A DNA stretch of 64,000 nucleotides, taken from the NCBI RefSeq assembly GCF_012985205.1, contig NZ_JABEKS010000001.1, positions 372,001 to 436,000 on the forward strand, read 5' to 3'. Each line of letters begins with the position of its first letter. Within the stretch, counting starts at the first letter, position 1. The notes below the pieces were generated by a model. It did no database searches and was not told where the DNA came from. It saw nothing but the letters and a program-made list of their open reading frames with translations. Source of the DNA: Planctomonas sp. JC2975. GTDB lineage: Bacteria > Actinomycetota > Actinomycetes > Actinomycetales > Microbacteriaceae. This document shows positions 1-9,035 of this stretch, piece after piece. The translations under genes were made by a program, and so were the position numbers.

Positions 1-1977
1 CCGCTCCGGCTCGCGCATCAAGTCCTGGACGTTGTGGCAGTCGGTCTGATGAACGCTCACGCCAGACCCGCGGGTGATGAATCCGACGATCGGGTCGCCC
101 GGAACCGGCGTGCAGCATTTCGCGAGCTTGACGAGGATGTCAGGCGCCCCGCGCACGAGCACTCCGGAATCGCTGTTGCGCAGCTGGCGGCCGCGCACAC
201 GAGCCGGCGGCGGCAGCTCGGTGACGTCGCTCTCCGTCTCCGACTGCAGCGAGGCGACGACCTTCTCCAGCACCGACTGGGTGCTGATGTGCCCTTCGCC
301 GATGGCGGCGTAGAGCGCGGACACGTCGTCGTACTTCATCTGCGCCGCGACCTCGCCCAGTGAGTCCTGGGTCATCAGCCGCTGCAGCGGGAGGTTCTGC
401 TTGCGCATCGCGCGGGCGATGGCATCCTTGCCCTGCTCGATCGCCTCGTCGCGTCGTTCCTTCGTGAACCATTGGCGGATCTTGTTGCGCGCGCGGGGGC
501 TCTTCACGAAGTTGAGCCAGTCCTGGCTCGGACCGGAGTCGGGGTTCTTCGACGTGAACACCTCGACGACATCGCCCGTGGACAGCGGCGACTCCAGCGG
601 GACCAGGCGGCCGTTCACCTTGGCGCCCATCGTGCGGTGGCCCACCTCGGTGTGCACCGCGTAGGCGAAGTCGACGGGTGTCGCACCGGAGGGCAGGCCG
701 ATCACGCGGCCCTTCGGCGTGAAGACGTATACCTCTTTCGCACCGATCTCGAAGCGCAACGAGTCGAGGAACTCGCTCGGGTCCGCCGTTTCCGCCTGCC
801 AGTCCGAGATGTGGGCGAGCCACGCCATGTCGGTGTCGACCTTGCCGATATCGTCGGACTTGGATCCCGCGACGCGCTCCTTGTACTTCCAGTGCGCGGC
901 GACACCGAACTCGGCCCGCTGGTGCATCTCCTCAGTGCGGATCTGGATCTCGACAGCCCGCCCCTCCGGCCCGATCACCGTCGTGTGGAGCGACTGGTAC
1001 AGGTTGAACTTAGGGGTGGCGATGTAGTCCTTGAAGCGGCCGGGCATCGGCGTCCACCGGGCGTGGATCTGGCCGAGGACGGCGTAGCAATCCCGCACCG
1101 AGTTCACGATGACGCGGATGCCGACCAGGTCGTAGATCTCGTCGAACTCGCGTCCGCGGACCACCATCTTCTGGTAGATCGAATAGAACTGCTTCGGGCG
1201 GCCGACGACCTTGCCGCGGATCTTCGCCGACTTGAGGTCGTCGTTGATGGCATCCGTCACCTGCTGCACGACGCGTTCCCGTTCGGGCGAGCGCTGCTTC
1301 ACCAGGTTCTCGATCTCGACGTAGAGCTTCGGGTACAGCACGGCGAAAGAGAGGTCTTCCAGTTCCCACTTGATCGCCTGGATTCCGAGGCGGTGTGCAA
1401 GAGGGGCGTAGATCTCTAGCGTCTCTGTGGCCTTGCGCGTCGCGCTGGCCGCAGGCACGAACCCCCAGGTGCGCGCGTTGTGCAGCCGGTCGGCCAGCTT
1501 GATGATGAGCACCCGGATGTCTTTCGACATCGCCACGATCATCTTGCGGACCGTCTCGGCCTGGGCGCTCTCGCCGTACTTGACCTTGTCGAGCTTGGTC
1601 ACGCCGTCGACGAGCATGGCGATCTCATCGCCGAAGTCGGCGCGCAGCTCATCGAGCGAGTAGTCGGTGTCCTCGACGGTGTCGTGCAGAAGTGCGGCGG
1701 CGAGGGCCTTGGAACCGATGCCCAGGTCGGCCAGAATCTGCGCCACCGCGACGGGATGCGTGATGTACGGCTCGCCGCTGCGTCGCGTCTGACCGGAGTG
1801 CGCTCGTTCCGCGGTCGTGTATGCGCGTTCGATCAGTGCCAGATCGGCCTTGGGATGGTGCATCCGCACGGTCTTCAGCAGTGTGTCGACAGCACCGGCC
1901 GGCTGCTGGGCGCGGGAGAAGAGCCGGGGAACCAGACGGCGCAGGGAAGCGGTCTGCTGCGTTGTCGCGTCGACCAT
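1..1977 (-). CDS. relA: RelA/SpoT-family bifunctional (p)ppGpp synthetase/hydrolase, 3' end cut by window edge
   Basis: Makes and degrades the stringent-response alarmone (p)ppGpp in the cytoplasm. The open frame runs from an ATG at 1977 to the window edge without a stop, about 659 codons of an expected 740-790, so the C-terminal ACT region is missing here. Seen in order: an HD hydrolase domain (HD at residues 98-99 within AAALLHDTVEDTD), the synthetase domain with YDLVGIRVIV and FNLYQSLHTTV, a TGS domain (VYVFTPKGRVIGLPSGATP) and the start of the Cys-containing domain (LAKCCTPVPGDPIVGF). An in-frame ATG lies two codons upstream, but the GGGAGGGG Shine-Dalgarno at 1984-1991 is correctly spaced only for 1977. 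The gene is last in the conserved secDF-relA order and has its own promoter candidate. Bifunctionality is inferred from the intact HD domain. Confidence 0.97.
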   Translation of the reverse strand, partial: MVDATTQQTASLRRLVPRLFSRAQQPAGAVDTLLKTVRMHHPKADLALIERAYTTAERAHSGQTRRSGEPYITHPVAVAQILADLGIGSKALAAALLHDTVEDTDYSLDELRADFGDEIAMLVDGVTKLDKVKYGESAQAETVRKMIVAMSKDIRVLIIKLADRLHNARTWGFVPAASATRKATETLEIYAPLAHRLGIQAIKWELEDLSFAVLYPKLYVEIENLVKQRSPERERVVQQVTDAINDDLKSAKIRGKVVGRPKQFYSIYQKMVVRGREFDEIYDLVGIRVIVNSVRDCYAVLGQIHARWTPMPGRFKDYIATPKFNLYQSLHTTVIGPEGRAVEIQIRTEEMHQRAEFGVAAHWKYKERVAGSKSDDIGKVDTDMAWLAHISDWQAETADPSEFLDSLRFEIGAKEVYVFTPKGRVIGLPSGATPVDFAYAVHTEVGHRTMGAKVNGRLVPLESPLSTGDVVEVFTSKNPDSGPSQDWLNFVKSPRARNKIRQWFTKERRDEAIEQGKDAIARAMRKQNLPLQRLMTQDSLGEVAAQMKYDDVSALYAAIGEGHISTQSVLEKVVASLQSETESDVTELPPPARVRGRQLRNSDSGVLVRGAPDILVKLAKCCTPVPGDPIVGFITRGSGVSVHQTDCHNVQDLMREPER

Positions 1978-1998
1978 CAGCATCCCCTCCCGACACTC

Positions 1999-2028
1999 AT
2001 TATCGTGGGTGGGTTCGGGTCCTGTCGG
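1999..2028 (-). promoter_or_regulatory. Candidate sigma-70 promoter of relA
   Basis: On the minus strand CCGACA (2023-2028) and GATAAT (1999-2004) are separated by 18 bases, matching 4/6 and 5/6 of the primary-sigma consensus. A start near 1992 would give a short leader that begins at the Shine-Dalgarno of relA. It lies between the rhodanese stop and relA, so relA could be transcribed apart from the sec operon. Confidence 0.45.
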
Positions 2029-2053
2029 CGGGTCCGCTCACAGCGCACGTCGC

Positions 2054-2401
2054 TCAGCGGTCCGACACCGACCCGTCGTCTATCACCACGTCGCCGCCGG
2101 ATGCCTGCCACGCGACGAGTCCACCCGTGATGTCCACTGCCGGGTAGTCGGCACGCACCAGGGCGTCCGTCACCTGGCGCGAGCGATACCCAACGTGACA
2201 CATCACGGCGATCACCGTGCCGTCGTCGGGCAATTCGTCCTGCCGCAGTCCGAGTTCGCCGATCGGGATGTGGTGCGCGCCCGGCGCGTGGCCGGCGTTC
2301 CATTCGTGGTGCTCGCGGACATCGAGCAGCCAGACGCTGTCGGATTCGATCAGGGCGATGGCGTCGCCGGCCGGAATCGATACGCCTGGCTCCAGCGTCA
2401 C
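2054..2401 (-). CDS. Single-domain rhodanese-like protein
   Basis: A 115-residue rhodanese-fold protein, probably a cytoplasmic sulfurtransferase or persulfide carrier. It has the N-terminal LLDVREHHEWNAGHAPGA signature (the CH2A-type motif) and the catalytic loop MCHVGYRS, with the likely active-site cysteine at residue 68. The GTG start at 2401 overlaps the secF stop by four bases (GTGA), so it is translationally coupled to the sec genes. The reading frame is complete and of normal length for a single rhodanese domain. Its substrate cannot be told from sequence, and nothing here links it functionally to protein export other than operon position. Confidence 0.9.
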   Translation of the reverse strand: MTLEPGVSIPAGDAIALIESDSVWLLDVREHHEWNAGHAPGAHHIPIGELGLRQDELPDDGTVIAVMCHVGYRSRQVTDALVRADYPAVDITGGLVAWQASGGDVVIDDGSVSDR

Positions 2402-3420
2402 TTGGACGGCACCACTTCCGTGATCGGGGCCTTGGAGCGTGCCGCCATGACCTTGCGGTCGTGCTTCACGATCTCCTTCTCACCTCGGCGGAAGTCCGCG
2501 TAGAGCGGAGCTGCGATGAAGATCGTGGAGTACGTGCCGATCAGGATTCCGATGAACAGCGCGAGCGAGATGTCGCGCAACGTGTCGGCACCGAGCGCGA
2601 AGGCTCCGATGAAGAGGATCGCCGCGACGGGAAGGGCTGCCACGGCGGCCGTGTTGATGGATCGCACCAGGGTCTGGTTGACGGCGAGGTTCACGGACTC
2701 GGGGAACGTATGGTTCACCGCGTCCTTGTCGTGGCGTGTGTTCTCGCGGATCTTGTCGAACACGACGACCGTGTCGTAAAGCGAGTAACCGAGGATCGTG
2801 AGGAATCCGATCATCGTGGCCGGCGTGATCTCGAAGCCGACGAGGGCGTAAATGCCCGCCGTGATGATCAGGTCGTGGAACAGCGAGATGATCGCAGCGG
2901 CCGACATCTTCCACGTTCGGAAGTAGAGCGCCATGGCGATGAACGCGAGGAGGAGGAAGACCACCAGACCCTGGATGGCCTGCCGTGAGACATCCGCTCC
3001 CCAGCTGGGGCCGATGTAGGTGGAGGCGACATCGGTTTGGGGCACGCCGTAGGCGCGTCCGAGGTTCGCGGCGACAGCCTTCGTCTGATCGGTCGTCAGC
3101 TGGTCCGTCTGCACGCGGACGCCATCGCCGCCGGCGCCGTGCGTCACGCTGACCTGAACGGTGGCGTTCGGCTTCACATCGTGGACGGCCTGCTCGGCGA
3201 GCGACTGGTCGGTCGTCTTCACGTTGGAGACCGTGAACTGGGACCCTCCGCGGAAGTCGATGCCGAAGTTGAATCCGCCCTTGGCGATGGGGATGATCAC
3301 CGACACGATGATCAACACGACGGCGATCGAATACCAGATCTTGCGCTTGCCGACGAAGTCGATGGAGCGCGCGCCGGTGTAGAGGTCGTTGCCGAACTTC
3401 TGGAAACGGGTGGCAGCCAT
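2398..3420 (-). CDS. secF: Protein translocase subunit SecF
   Basis: Integral membrane partner of SecD that uses the proton-motive force to complete export of preproteins through SecYEG. The 340-residue protein has a first membrane span near residues 27-45, the extracytoplasmic entry motif FGIDFRGGSQF, and five C-terminal spans including the conserved GYSLYDTVVVFDKIREN signature. The ATG at 3420 shares one base with the secD stop (TGATG), and the stop overlaps the rhodanese start. A polar, charged tail follows the last span. Length and motifs agree with actinobacterial SecF. Confidence 0.97.
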   Translation of the reverse strand: MAATRFQKFGNDLYTGARSIDFVGKRKIWYSIAVVLIIVSVIIPIAKGGFNFGIDFRGGSQFTVSNVKTTDQSLAEQAVHDVKPNATVQVSVTHGAGGDGVRVQTDQLTTDQTKAVAANLGRAYGVPQTDVASTYIGPSWGADVSRQAIQGLVVFLLLAFIAMALYFRTWKMSAAAIISLFHDLIITAGIYALVGFEITPATMIGFLTILGYSLYDTVVVFDKIRENTRHDKDAVNHTFPESVNLAVNQTLVRSINTAAVAALPVAAILFIGAFALGADTLRDISLALFIGILIGTYSTIFIAAPLYADFRRGEKEIVKHDRKVMAARSKAPITEVVPSK

Positions 3421-5156
3421 CAGGACTCCTTCTCGTCCTTGTCGGACTTGTTGCCGGCGGCGACGAGCTCCGCCTGCTTGCGCTCGGCGATGGTCTGACG
3501 CTTGGCCGCCTCACGGCTGCTGGCTGCCCGCTTCGAGTCGCTCACGGACGCCGCGGTGCGGAACTGCGCAGCACCGCGATACACGGCGCCGAGCGCCGTC
3601 GGATCCAGGCCGGTCCACCTGTTGCCGCTGGAGAAGAACCTGGTGCGGGCGAGTAGCTGCAGTGTCGGATGCGTGAACATGATCACGATGAGCACGTCCA
3701 GCACGGTCGTCACGCCCAGCGTGAACGCGAAGCCCTGCACGTTGCCGACGGCGAGCACGTACAGCACGATCGCAGCGAGCAGGTTGGTGGACTTCGACGC
3801 GTAGATCGTGCGGCGCGCTCGCTTCCAGCCGGCCTCGACGGCGGATTCGAGACTTCGCCCGTCCCGCAACTCATCGCGTATTCGTTCGAAGTACACGATG
3901 AACGAGTCGGCGGTGAATCCGATGGCCACGATGAGTCCGGCGACACCGGCCAGCGACAGTCGGTAGTCGATGCGCCACGACAGGATCGTGATCACGAGGT
4001 AGGTGAGCAGTGCGGCCACGACCAGCGATGTGATCGTCACGAGGCCGAGCAGCCGGTACTGGAACAGCGTGTAGATGACGACCAGGAGCAGACCGATGGC
4101 GCCGGCGATGAGACCGCTGAGGAGCTGCGCCGATCCGAGGGTGGCCGAGATCGTGTCGGAGCTCTGCACCTTGAAGCTCACGGGGAGCGCACCGAACTTG
4201 AGCGAGTCGGCGAGCGACTGTGCGCTGGTCTGGTTGAAGCTTCCGCTGATCTGGGCCTCGCCGTTGGTGATCGCACCCTGCATGGCCGGTGCCTCGAGCA
4301 CCTTGCCGTCGAGCACGAACGCGAAGCGGGCGCGCGGGTCGGTCGAGTCGGCGCTGTAGTAGCCGTACAGGCGGGTGCTCACCGTGGCGAAGGCCTTGGT
4401 GCCCTTGTCATTGAACGTGAGGTTGACGACCCACTGGCCGGTGGTGTTGCCGCTGGAGTCCGTGGCGATGCCTGCTGTCGCATTGGTGATGTCGGAACCC
4501 TCGACCTCGACGGGCCCGAGCAGGTACTTCGCCGAGAGGTTGTCGTCGCAGGTGATCAGCGGCTGGTCTGCAGGTGCCACGTTCGTCGTGCTGTTCTTCA
4601 GCGATGAGCAATCGAAGGCGTCGTACTGGGCCTGCAGGGCAGGAGTCACCCATGCCGTGTCGCTTCCGTTGGTGGGCTTCGCTGTCGGCGTCGACTGCAG
4701 CGTCGGCGCCGGCGTCGGATACGGTGTGGTCTTGCCGTTCGAGCCCACGAACGTGTTCGTCGGAGATCCGGTGAGCAGCACAGGGCGCAGGTCCATCTTC
4801 GAGGAGGACTTGATGCGGTTGAGCGTCGCCTGGTCGGGTCGTCCGGGGATGGACACCACGATGTTGTCGCTGCCCTGGGTGCTCACCTGGGCCTCGGACA
4901 CACCCGAGGCGTCGACGCGCTCACGGATGATCGACACTGCCTGGTTGAGCTCGTCGCTGCTGATCGACTGCCCGTTGGCCAGCTGCGGAGTGAGGATGAT
5001 CTCCGTCCCGCCCTCGAGATCGAGGCCGAGCTTCGGCAGCCAGCTGGCGTTCGCGAAGAGCACGCCTCCGCCGAGCACGAGCACCAGGGCGACCACGATG
5101 ACGCCGAGCCAGATCAGCGATCGCGAAGCACTCTTCACGGGAGACGACTTTGCCAC
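3420..5156 (-). CDS. secD: Protein translocase subunit SecD
   Basis: Membrane component of SecDF-YajC. The 578 residues comprise a first membrane span (about 14-34), the LGLDLEGGTEI motif, a large extracytoplasmic region, and five more spans carrying GLIVAIGFTADSFIVYFERIRDELRDG-type residues in TM4 that form the proton path. The start is GTG at 5156 (GTG-GCA-AAG); no clear Shine-Dalgarno precedes it, but it lies 63 bases after the yajC stop. The extracytoplasmic part has a Pro/Thr-rich stretch (about residues 150-165) typical of actinobacterial SecD. The C-terminal tail after the last span is long and basic. Confidence 0.97.
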   Translation of the reverse strand: MAKSSPVKSASRSLIWLGVIVVALVLVLGGGVLFANASWLPKLGLDLEGGTEIILTPQLANGQSISSDELNQAVSIIRERVDASGVSEAQVSTQGSDNIVVSIPGRPDQATLNRIKSSSKMDLRPVLLTGSPTNTFVGSNGKTTPYPTPAPTLQSTPTAKPTNGSDTAWVTPALQAQYDAFDCSSLKNSTTNVAPADQPLITCDDNLSAKYLLGPVEVEGSDITNATAGIATDSSGNTTGQWVVNLTFNDKGTKAFATVSTRLYGYYSADSTDPRARFAFVLDGKVLEAPAMQGAITNGEAQISGSFNQTSAQSLADSLKFGALPVSFKVQSSDTISATLGSAQLLSGLIAGAIGLLLVVIYTLFQYRLLGLVTITSLVVAALLTYLVITILSWRIDYRLSLAGVAGLIVAIGFTADSFIVYFERIRDELRDGRSLESAVEAGWKRARRTIYASKSTNLLAAIVLYVLAVGNVQGFAFTLGVTTVLDVLIVIMFTHPTLQLLARTRFFSSGNRWTGLDPTALGAVYRGAAQFRTAASVSDSKRAASSREAAKRQTIAERKQAELVAAGNKSDKDEKES

Positions 5157-5219
5157 GGAAGAACTCAGCTTTCTGTACTCGCGCGACCGCCGTGGAAGGC
5201 GGCCGCGCGGGGGGAGGTT

Positions 5220-5675
5220 TTACTCGTCGGTCTTCTTCGGCGACGAGTCCGCGTCGTTCTCGATTCGCTCGCCGAACTGCGGCTTGTCGTCGACCGACGT
5301 CGCGTCGGCGGCGGATGTCGTGGCATCCGCGTCGGCGCTCTCCTCCACGACCTCGGGAGAGGTCTCCACACGGCTGATCGTCTGGCGGTGCACGGTGAGG
5401 ATGTGGCCGGGGCTCGTCTCGAGCTCGACCTTGTTGTTCTCCTCGTCGATCGACACGATCGTGCCGAAGACGCCGAAGTTGGTCATGACCGAAGCGCCTG
5501 GGACGACCTGCTTCTGGAGTTCCGACTGCTGCTTCTGCCGCTTACGGCTGCTGCGGAACATGAAGAAGATGAGGACCGCCAGGACGACGACCATGCCAAT
5601 GGTCAGGATGTTCTGATCCAACGTGGAGATACCTTCCGAAGATGAGGGGGGAGCATGGACAACCACCTCATACAT
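5220..5675 (-). CDS. yajC: Preprotein translocase subunit YajC
   Basis: Small bitopic membrane protein that associates with SecDF. A single membrane span (VVVLAVLIFFMFRSSRKRQKQQ) is followed by the conserved YajC core with GASVMTNFGVFGTIVSID, then an acidic Asp/Glu/Ala/Ser-rich tail typical of actinobacteria. The interval given uses the ATG at 5675 (151 residues), which has no clear Shine-Dalgarno. A TTG at 5621, preceded by GGAAGG ten bases upstream, would give 133 residues starting LDQNILTIG, closer to family length, and may be the true start. First gene of yajC-secD-secF. Confidence 0.92.
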   Translation of the reverse strand: MYEVVVHAPPSSSEGISTLDQNILTIGMVVVLAVLIFFMFRSSRKRQKQQSELQKQVVPGASVMTNFGVFGTIVSIDEENNKVELETSPGHILTVHRQTISRVETSPEVVEESADADATTSAADATSVDDKPQFGERIENDADSSPKKTDE

Positions 5676-5697
5676 GGGGGCTGCAGGCTGATAAAGA

Positions 5698-5703
5698 ATT
5701 ATA
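5698..5703 (-). promoter_or_regulatory. Perfect TATAAT at the ruvB 3' end, candidate -10 for yajC-secD-secF
   Basis: A perfect TATAAT (minus strand, 5698-5703) overlaps the last codons of ruvB, 23 bases upstream of the yajC ATG. No good -35 is present at 16-18 bases, so this is a candidate extended or activator-dependent promoter only. Such an AT-rich hexamer is rare in this sequence. Confidence 0.35.
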
Positions 5704-6733
5704 GGTCATCCGTGAAGAGCGCTTGCTGCGCGTCGGCCGGGCGCTTCCTTGGTATTCCCAAGTGATCCCAGGCCATCGGCGTCGCGACGCGACCTCGCGG
5801 AGTGCGTGAGAGCAGTCCGATCCGCACCAGGAACGGCTCGACGACCGACTCGATCGTGTCCGCCTCCTCCCCCACGGAAACCGCCAGCGTGTTGAGTCCG
5901 ACGGGACCGCCGTCGAAGCGCGTCAGGATGGCCTGCACGACGGCCCGGTCGATCCGGTCCAGTCCCAGCTCGTCGACGTCGTAGAGCTCGAGCGCGGCAC
6001 GGACGGCTCCACGATCGGCTGCTCCGCCGTGCACGAGCGCGTAGTCCCGCACACGTCGCAGCAACCTGTTGGCGATGCGCGGGGTGCCGCGGCAGCGACC
6101 GGCGATCTCCGCGATCGCCTCCTTGTCGATCTCGAAGTCGAGCATGACGGCAGCTCGAGTGAGCACCTGCTCCAGCTCGTCCTCGTCGTAGAACTCGAGG
6201 TGCGCGGTGAAGCCGAAACGGTCGCGGAGCGGGTTGGGGAGCAGTCCGGACCGGGTCGTCGCTCCGACGAGGGTGAAGGGAGCGAGATCCAGCGGGATCG
6301 ACGTGGCGCCCGCCCCCTTGCCGACCATGATGTCGATGCGGAAGTCCTCCATCGCGAGGTACAGCATCTCTTCGGCCGAGCGCGCCATCCGGTGGATCTC
6401 GTCGATGAAGAGCACCTCGCCTGGCACGAGCGACGACAGCAGCGCCGCGAGGTCGCCTGCGTGCTGGATGGCCGGTCCACTCGACATCCGCAGCGTGCGA
6501 CCGCTCTCGTGGGCCACGATCATCGCGAGAGTCGTCTTGCCGAGGCCGGGAGGGCCGGCGAGCAGGATGTGGTCGGGCGTGCGCTCCTGCATCCGTGCCG
6601 CAGTGAGCAGCAGCTGGAGCTGTCCGCGCACCTTGGACTGACCGACGAACTCGGCGAGCGACTTGGGACGCAGGGCACCCTCGAACGCGAGCTCTTCGGT
6701 CTGCGCTTCTGGCGTCGTGAGGTCTTCGCTCAT
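5699..6733 (-). CDS. ruvB: Holliday junction branch-migration ATPase RuvB
   Basis: Hexameric AAA+ motor that drives branch migration of Holliday junctions with RuvA. The 344 residues contain the Walker [12 protein letters not shown], the Walker [11 protein letters not shown], sensor-1 LVGATTRSG and the C-terminal winged helix ([15 protein letters not shown]). The ATG start overlaps the ruvA stop by four bases (ATGA), indicating coupling. Family-normal length, intact. Confidence 0.98.
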   Translation of the reverse strand: MSEDLTTPEAQTEELAFEGALRPKSLAEFVGQSKVRGQLQLLLTAARMQERTPDHILLAGPPGLGKTTLAMIVAHESGRTLRMSSGPAIQHAGDLAALLSSLVPGEVLFIDEIHRMARSAEEMLYLAMEDFRIDIMVGKGAGATSIPLDLAPFTLVGATTRSGLLPNPLRDRFGFTAHLEFYDEDELEQVLTRAAVMLDFEIDKEAIAEIAGRCRGTPRIANRLLRRVRDYALVHGGAADRGAVRAALELYDVDELGLDRIDRAVVQAILTRFDGGPVGLNTLAVSVGEEADTIESVVEPFLVRIGLLSRTPRGRVATPMAWDHLGIPRKRPADAQQALFTDDL

Positions 6734-7347
6734 GCCTGCTGCCTCGCCGTCGGACCCAGGCGCGAGAGTGCAAGGCGGAGCAGGCCCTGCACGGTGTCCC
6801 GCTCGGATTCGTCGTACTCGTCGACGAGCTCCCGCACGACCTCCGTGGCGGTCTTCTCAGCCCAGCCGAGGCCAACGAGCGCGATGACGACGCTGTCCGA
6901 GACGTCGGACCGCGGGATCTGCGCGACGTTCTGCACCTGTTTGGCGGGGGCGAACAGCTTGCCGGTGAGCGAGACGACGATGAGCTTCGCCGTCTTCGGC
7001 CCGATGCCGCTCACCTTGCGGAACGCCGTGTCGTCGTCGGAGGCGACGGCAAGCGCGATCTCATCGGGAGCGAGCGCCGCGAGCACGCCGAGCGCCGATT
7101 TCGGCCCGACACCCGAGACGCCGATCAGCGCTTCGAAGACGCCGAGGTGCTCCCGAGCGGGGAATCCGAACAGGGCGATCGACTCCTGCCTAACGATCAT
7201 CGACGTGTGCACCGTGGCTTCGTCGCCGATCCGGAGCGACCGTGCGTGATCGGGCGTGACCTGAACGGCGTAGCCCACTCCCCCGACGTCGATGACAGCG
7301 ACACCGTCTGAAGCCTGCAGCACTGTTCCGCGGAGGGAGGAGATCAC
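6730..7347 (-). CDS. ruvA: Holliday junction DNA-binding protein RuvA
   Basis: Tetrameric junction-binding scaffold for RuvB and RuvC. The 205 residues have the N-terminal OB-fold ([11 protein letters not shown] start), two helix-hairpin-helix motifs ([14 protein letters not shown] and [14 protein letters not shown]) and the C-terminal RuvB-contacting domain ([18 protein letters not shown]). The start is GTG at 7347 with only a weak GGACG upstream. It follows ruvC after 48 bases that include an inverted repeat across the ruvC stop. Confidence 0.97.
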   Translation of the reverse strand: MISSLRGTVLQASDGVAVIDVGGVGYAVQVTPDHARSLRIGDEATVHTSMIVRQESIALFGFPAREHLGVFEALIGVSGVGPKSALGVLAALAPDEIALAVASDDDTAFRKVSGIGPKTAKLIVVSLTGKLFAPAKQVQNVAQIPRSDVSDSVVIALVGLGWAEKTATEVVRELVDEYDESERDTVQGLLRLALSRLGPTARQQA

Positions 7348-7377
7348 CGTCCAAGCCTAGGGGCGATTCAGGTGAGA

Positions 7378-7403
7378 GCCGTTGAGGGCAAGCCCTCAAC
7401 GGC
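7378..7403. repeat. 12-bp perfect inverted repeat across the ruvC stop codon
   Basis: GCCGTTGAGGGC (7378-7389) and GCCCTCAACGGC (7392-7403) are exact reverse complements separated by AA, so the transcript can fold into a strong hairpin that contains the ruvC stop codon (7396-7398). No U-run follows on the minus strand. It could attenuate or stabilise mRNA between ruvC and ruvA. Confidence 0.7.
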
Positions 7404-8007
7404 CGCGCCGATTGAGTCCTTGAGCGCCTTTGGGCGCGATAGGGGCGGCGTCCGACCTTCCCGCGGCCTTCTCGGCTGCGCGCCATGCGCGTTGGGCCGG
7501 TGTCATGGCGGACGGATTCTCTCCCGCCGTCGCGATCGGAGTGCGCCACGCGTGGCAGATCGCGATGGCCAGTGCGTCGGCGGCGTCCGCGGGCCTCGGG
7601 ATGTCCGCCAGGCCCAGCACCTTCGCGACCATGTTCTGCACCTGACGCTTGTCGGCCGTCCCGTACCCGGTGATGGCCGCCTTGACCTCGCTCGGCGTGT
7701 GCAGCGCGACGGGCAGCGCGCGCTTCGCCGCAGCGTGGAGCGCGACGCCGCTGATCTGCGCCACGCCCATCACGGTGCGCACGTTCTGCTGAGCGAAGAC
7801 CCGCTCGATCGCCACGACATCAGGACGGTGCTCGTCCATGAGCGCCTCGATGCCGTCGCCGATGGTCAGGAGACGACGTTCCAGCGCGAGATCCGGGGAG
7901 GTGCGGATCACCGTCACGGCCACGAGCGTGGCGCGCCGGTCGGCCGCGACATCCACGACGCCGACGCCGCAGCGGGTGAGGCCCGGATCGATCCCGAGAA
8001 CCCGCAC
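7396..8007 (-). CDS. ruvC: Crossover junction endonuclease RuvC
   Basis: Resolves Holliday junctions by symmetric cleavage as a dimer. The 203 residues begin [14 protein letters not shown] with the first catalytic Asp, followed by [13 protein letters not shown] (catalytic Glu), and the C-terminal acidic pair in [15 protein letters not shown]. The start is GTG at 8007, 28 bases after the yebC stop. A basic tail of about 40 residues extends beyond the catalytic core, as in other actinobacterial RuvC proteins. Confidence 0.97.
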   Translation of the reverse strand: MRVLGIDPGLTRCGVGVVDVAADRRATLVAVTVIRTSPDLALERRLLTIGDGIEALMDEHRPDVVAIERVFAQQNVRTVMGVAQISGVALHAAAKRALPVALHTPSEVKAAITGYGTADKRQVQNMVAKVLGLADIPRPADAADALAIAICHAWRTPIATAGENPSAMTPAQRAWRAAEKAAGRSDAAPIAPKGAQGLNRRGR

Positions 8008-8035
8008 GGTCCGCGACCCGCTCGTTGTCCTCGAC

Positions 8036-8794
8036 CTACTCGTCGTCCTCGAGCTCGGCCTGCACCTGAGGGGTCAGGTCGATGTTCGTGTAGACGTTCT
8101 GCACGTCATCCGAGTCCTCGAGGGCATCGATGAGCCGGAAGACCTTGCGTGCCGTCTCGGCGTCAGCCTCGACCTTGACCTGGGGCACGAACTCGACGTC
8201 GGCCGAGTCGTAGTCGATCCCGGCCTCCTGGAGCGCGCTGCGCGTCGCGACGAGGTCGGTGGCCTCGGTCAGCACCTCGAAGGAGTCGCCCTGCGGGGTG
8301 ACCTCCTCTGCACCGGCGTCGAGCACCGCGGTGAGCACGTCGTCTTCTGACGTTCCCTCGCCGGGAACCACGATGACGCCCTTGCGGTGGAAGTTGTACG
8401 AGACGGAGCCGGGATCGGCCATGGTGCCCCCGTTGCGGGTCATGGCGGTCCGAACGTCAGCAGCTGCTCGGTTCTTGTTGTCGGTCAGACACTCGATCAG
8501 GAACGCCACACCGTTGGGACCGTAGCCCTCGTACATGATCGTCGTGTAGTCGATCGACTCGCCCGTGAGACCGGCGCCGCGCTTGATGGCACGGTCGATG
8601 TTGTCATTGGGGACCGAAGTCTTCTTCGCCTTCTGCACGGCGTCGACGAGGGTCGGGTTGCCGGAGAGATCGGCACCGCCGATCTTCGCGGCCACCTCGA
8701 TGTTCTTGATCAGCTTGGCGAACGACTTGGCGCGTCGCTGGTCGATGACCGCCTTCTTGTGCTTGGTCGTCGCCCATTTGGAATGCCCGGACAT
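8036..8794 (-). CDS. YebC/PmpR-family regulatory protein (TACO1-like)
   Basis: Conserved 252-residue YebC-family protein. Members have been described as transcriptional regulators and, more recently, as translation factors that help ribosomes through proline-rich stretches. The ATG at 8794 starts the family signature [21 protein letters not shown] and has GGGAG a few bases upstream; the frame stays open 18 codons further, but that part does not resemble the family. The motif [20 protein letters not shown] is intact, and the tail is acidic. It lies directly upstream of ruvC, its usual position in actinobacteria. Confidence 0.95.
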   Translation of the reverse strand: MSGHSKWATTKHKKAVIDQRRAKSFAKLIKNIEVAAKIGGADLSGNPTLVDAVQKAKKTSVPNDNIDRAIKRGAGLTGESIDYTTIMYEGYGPNGVAFLIECLTDNKNRAAADVRTAMTRNGGTMADPGSVSYNFHRKGVIVVPGEGTSEDDVLTAVLDAGAEEVTPQGDSFEVLTEATDLVATRSALQEAGIDYDSADVEFVPQVKVEADAETARKVFRLIDALEDSDDVQNVYTNIDLTPQVQAELEDDE

Positions 8795-8847
8795 AGTGCT
8801 CCCGTACGAGAAAGAAAACCTGGGTGCTCCTGCCGCACCGCCTACCA

Positions 8848-8853
8848 ATTGTA
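8848..8853 (-). promoter_or_regulatory. Candidate -10 (TACAAT) of yebC-ruvCAB
   Basis: TACAAT on the minus strand matches 5/6 of the -10 consensus and would start transcription about 47 bases before the yebC ATG. Nothing resembling TTGACA is found at 16-18 bases; the -35 position falls at the edge of the LuxR remnant. Confidence 0.4.
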
Positions 8854-8871
8854 GGGTGCGTGCGAGGATGA

Positions 8872-9024
8872 GCCCTCGGCAACGCCGAGATCGCGTCGGC
8901 CACCTACCTCAGCGAAGCGACGGTAAAGAGCCACGTCAGGTCGATCCTGCAGAAGCTGGACCTGCGCAGTCGGGTGCAGGTCGTCGTCTACGCATACGAG
9001 AATGGGCTCGTGAGGGCACGATGA
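8872..9024 (+). pseudogene. Remnant of a LuxR/NarL-type response regulator (C-terminal HTH only)
   Basis: On the plus strand 50 codons ending at the TGA 9022-9024 read as the second half of a LuxR helix-turn-helix: [19 protein letters not shown], then RSILQKLDLRSRVQVVVYAYENGL, the standard end of NarL-type regulators. An in-frame stop (8869-8871) precedes it, there is no start codon, and no receiver domain or first HTH helix exists upstream, where the sequence passes into the yebC promoter region. All neighbours are on the other strand. I read it as the 3' end of a deleted regulator gene. It is too short and startless to be a working gene. Confidence 0.8.
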
Positions 9025-9035
9025 GCGCCGGGAGC

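Noticed and set aside
8849-9035. Mobile element as the cause of the LuxR remnant
   Set aside because: No terminal inverted repeats, target duplication or transposase fragment is visible; simple deletion suffices.
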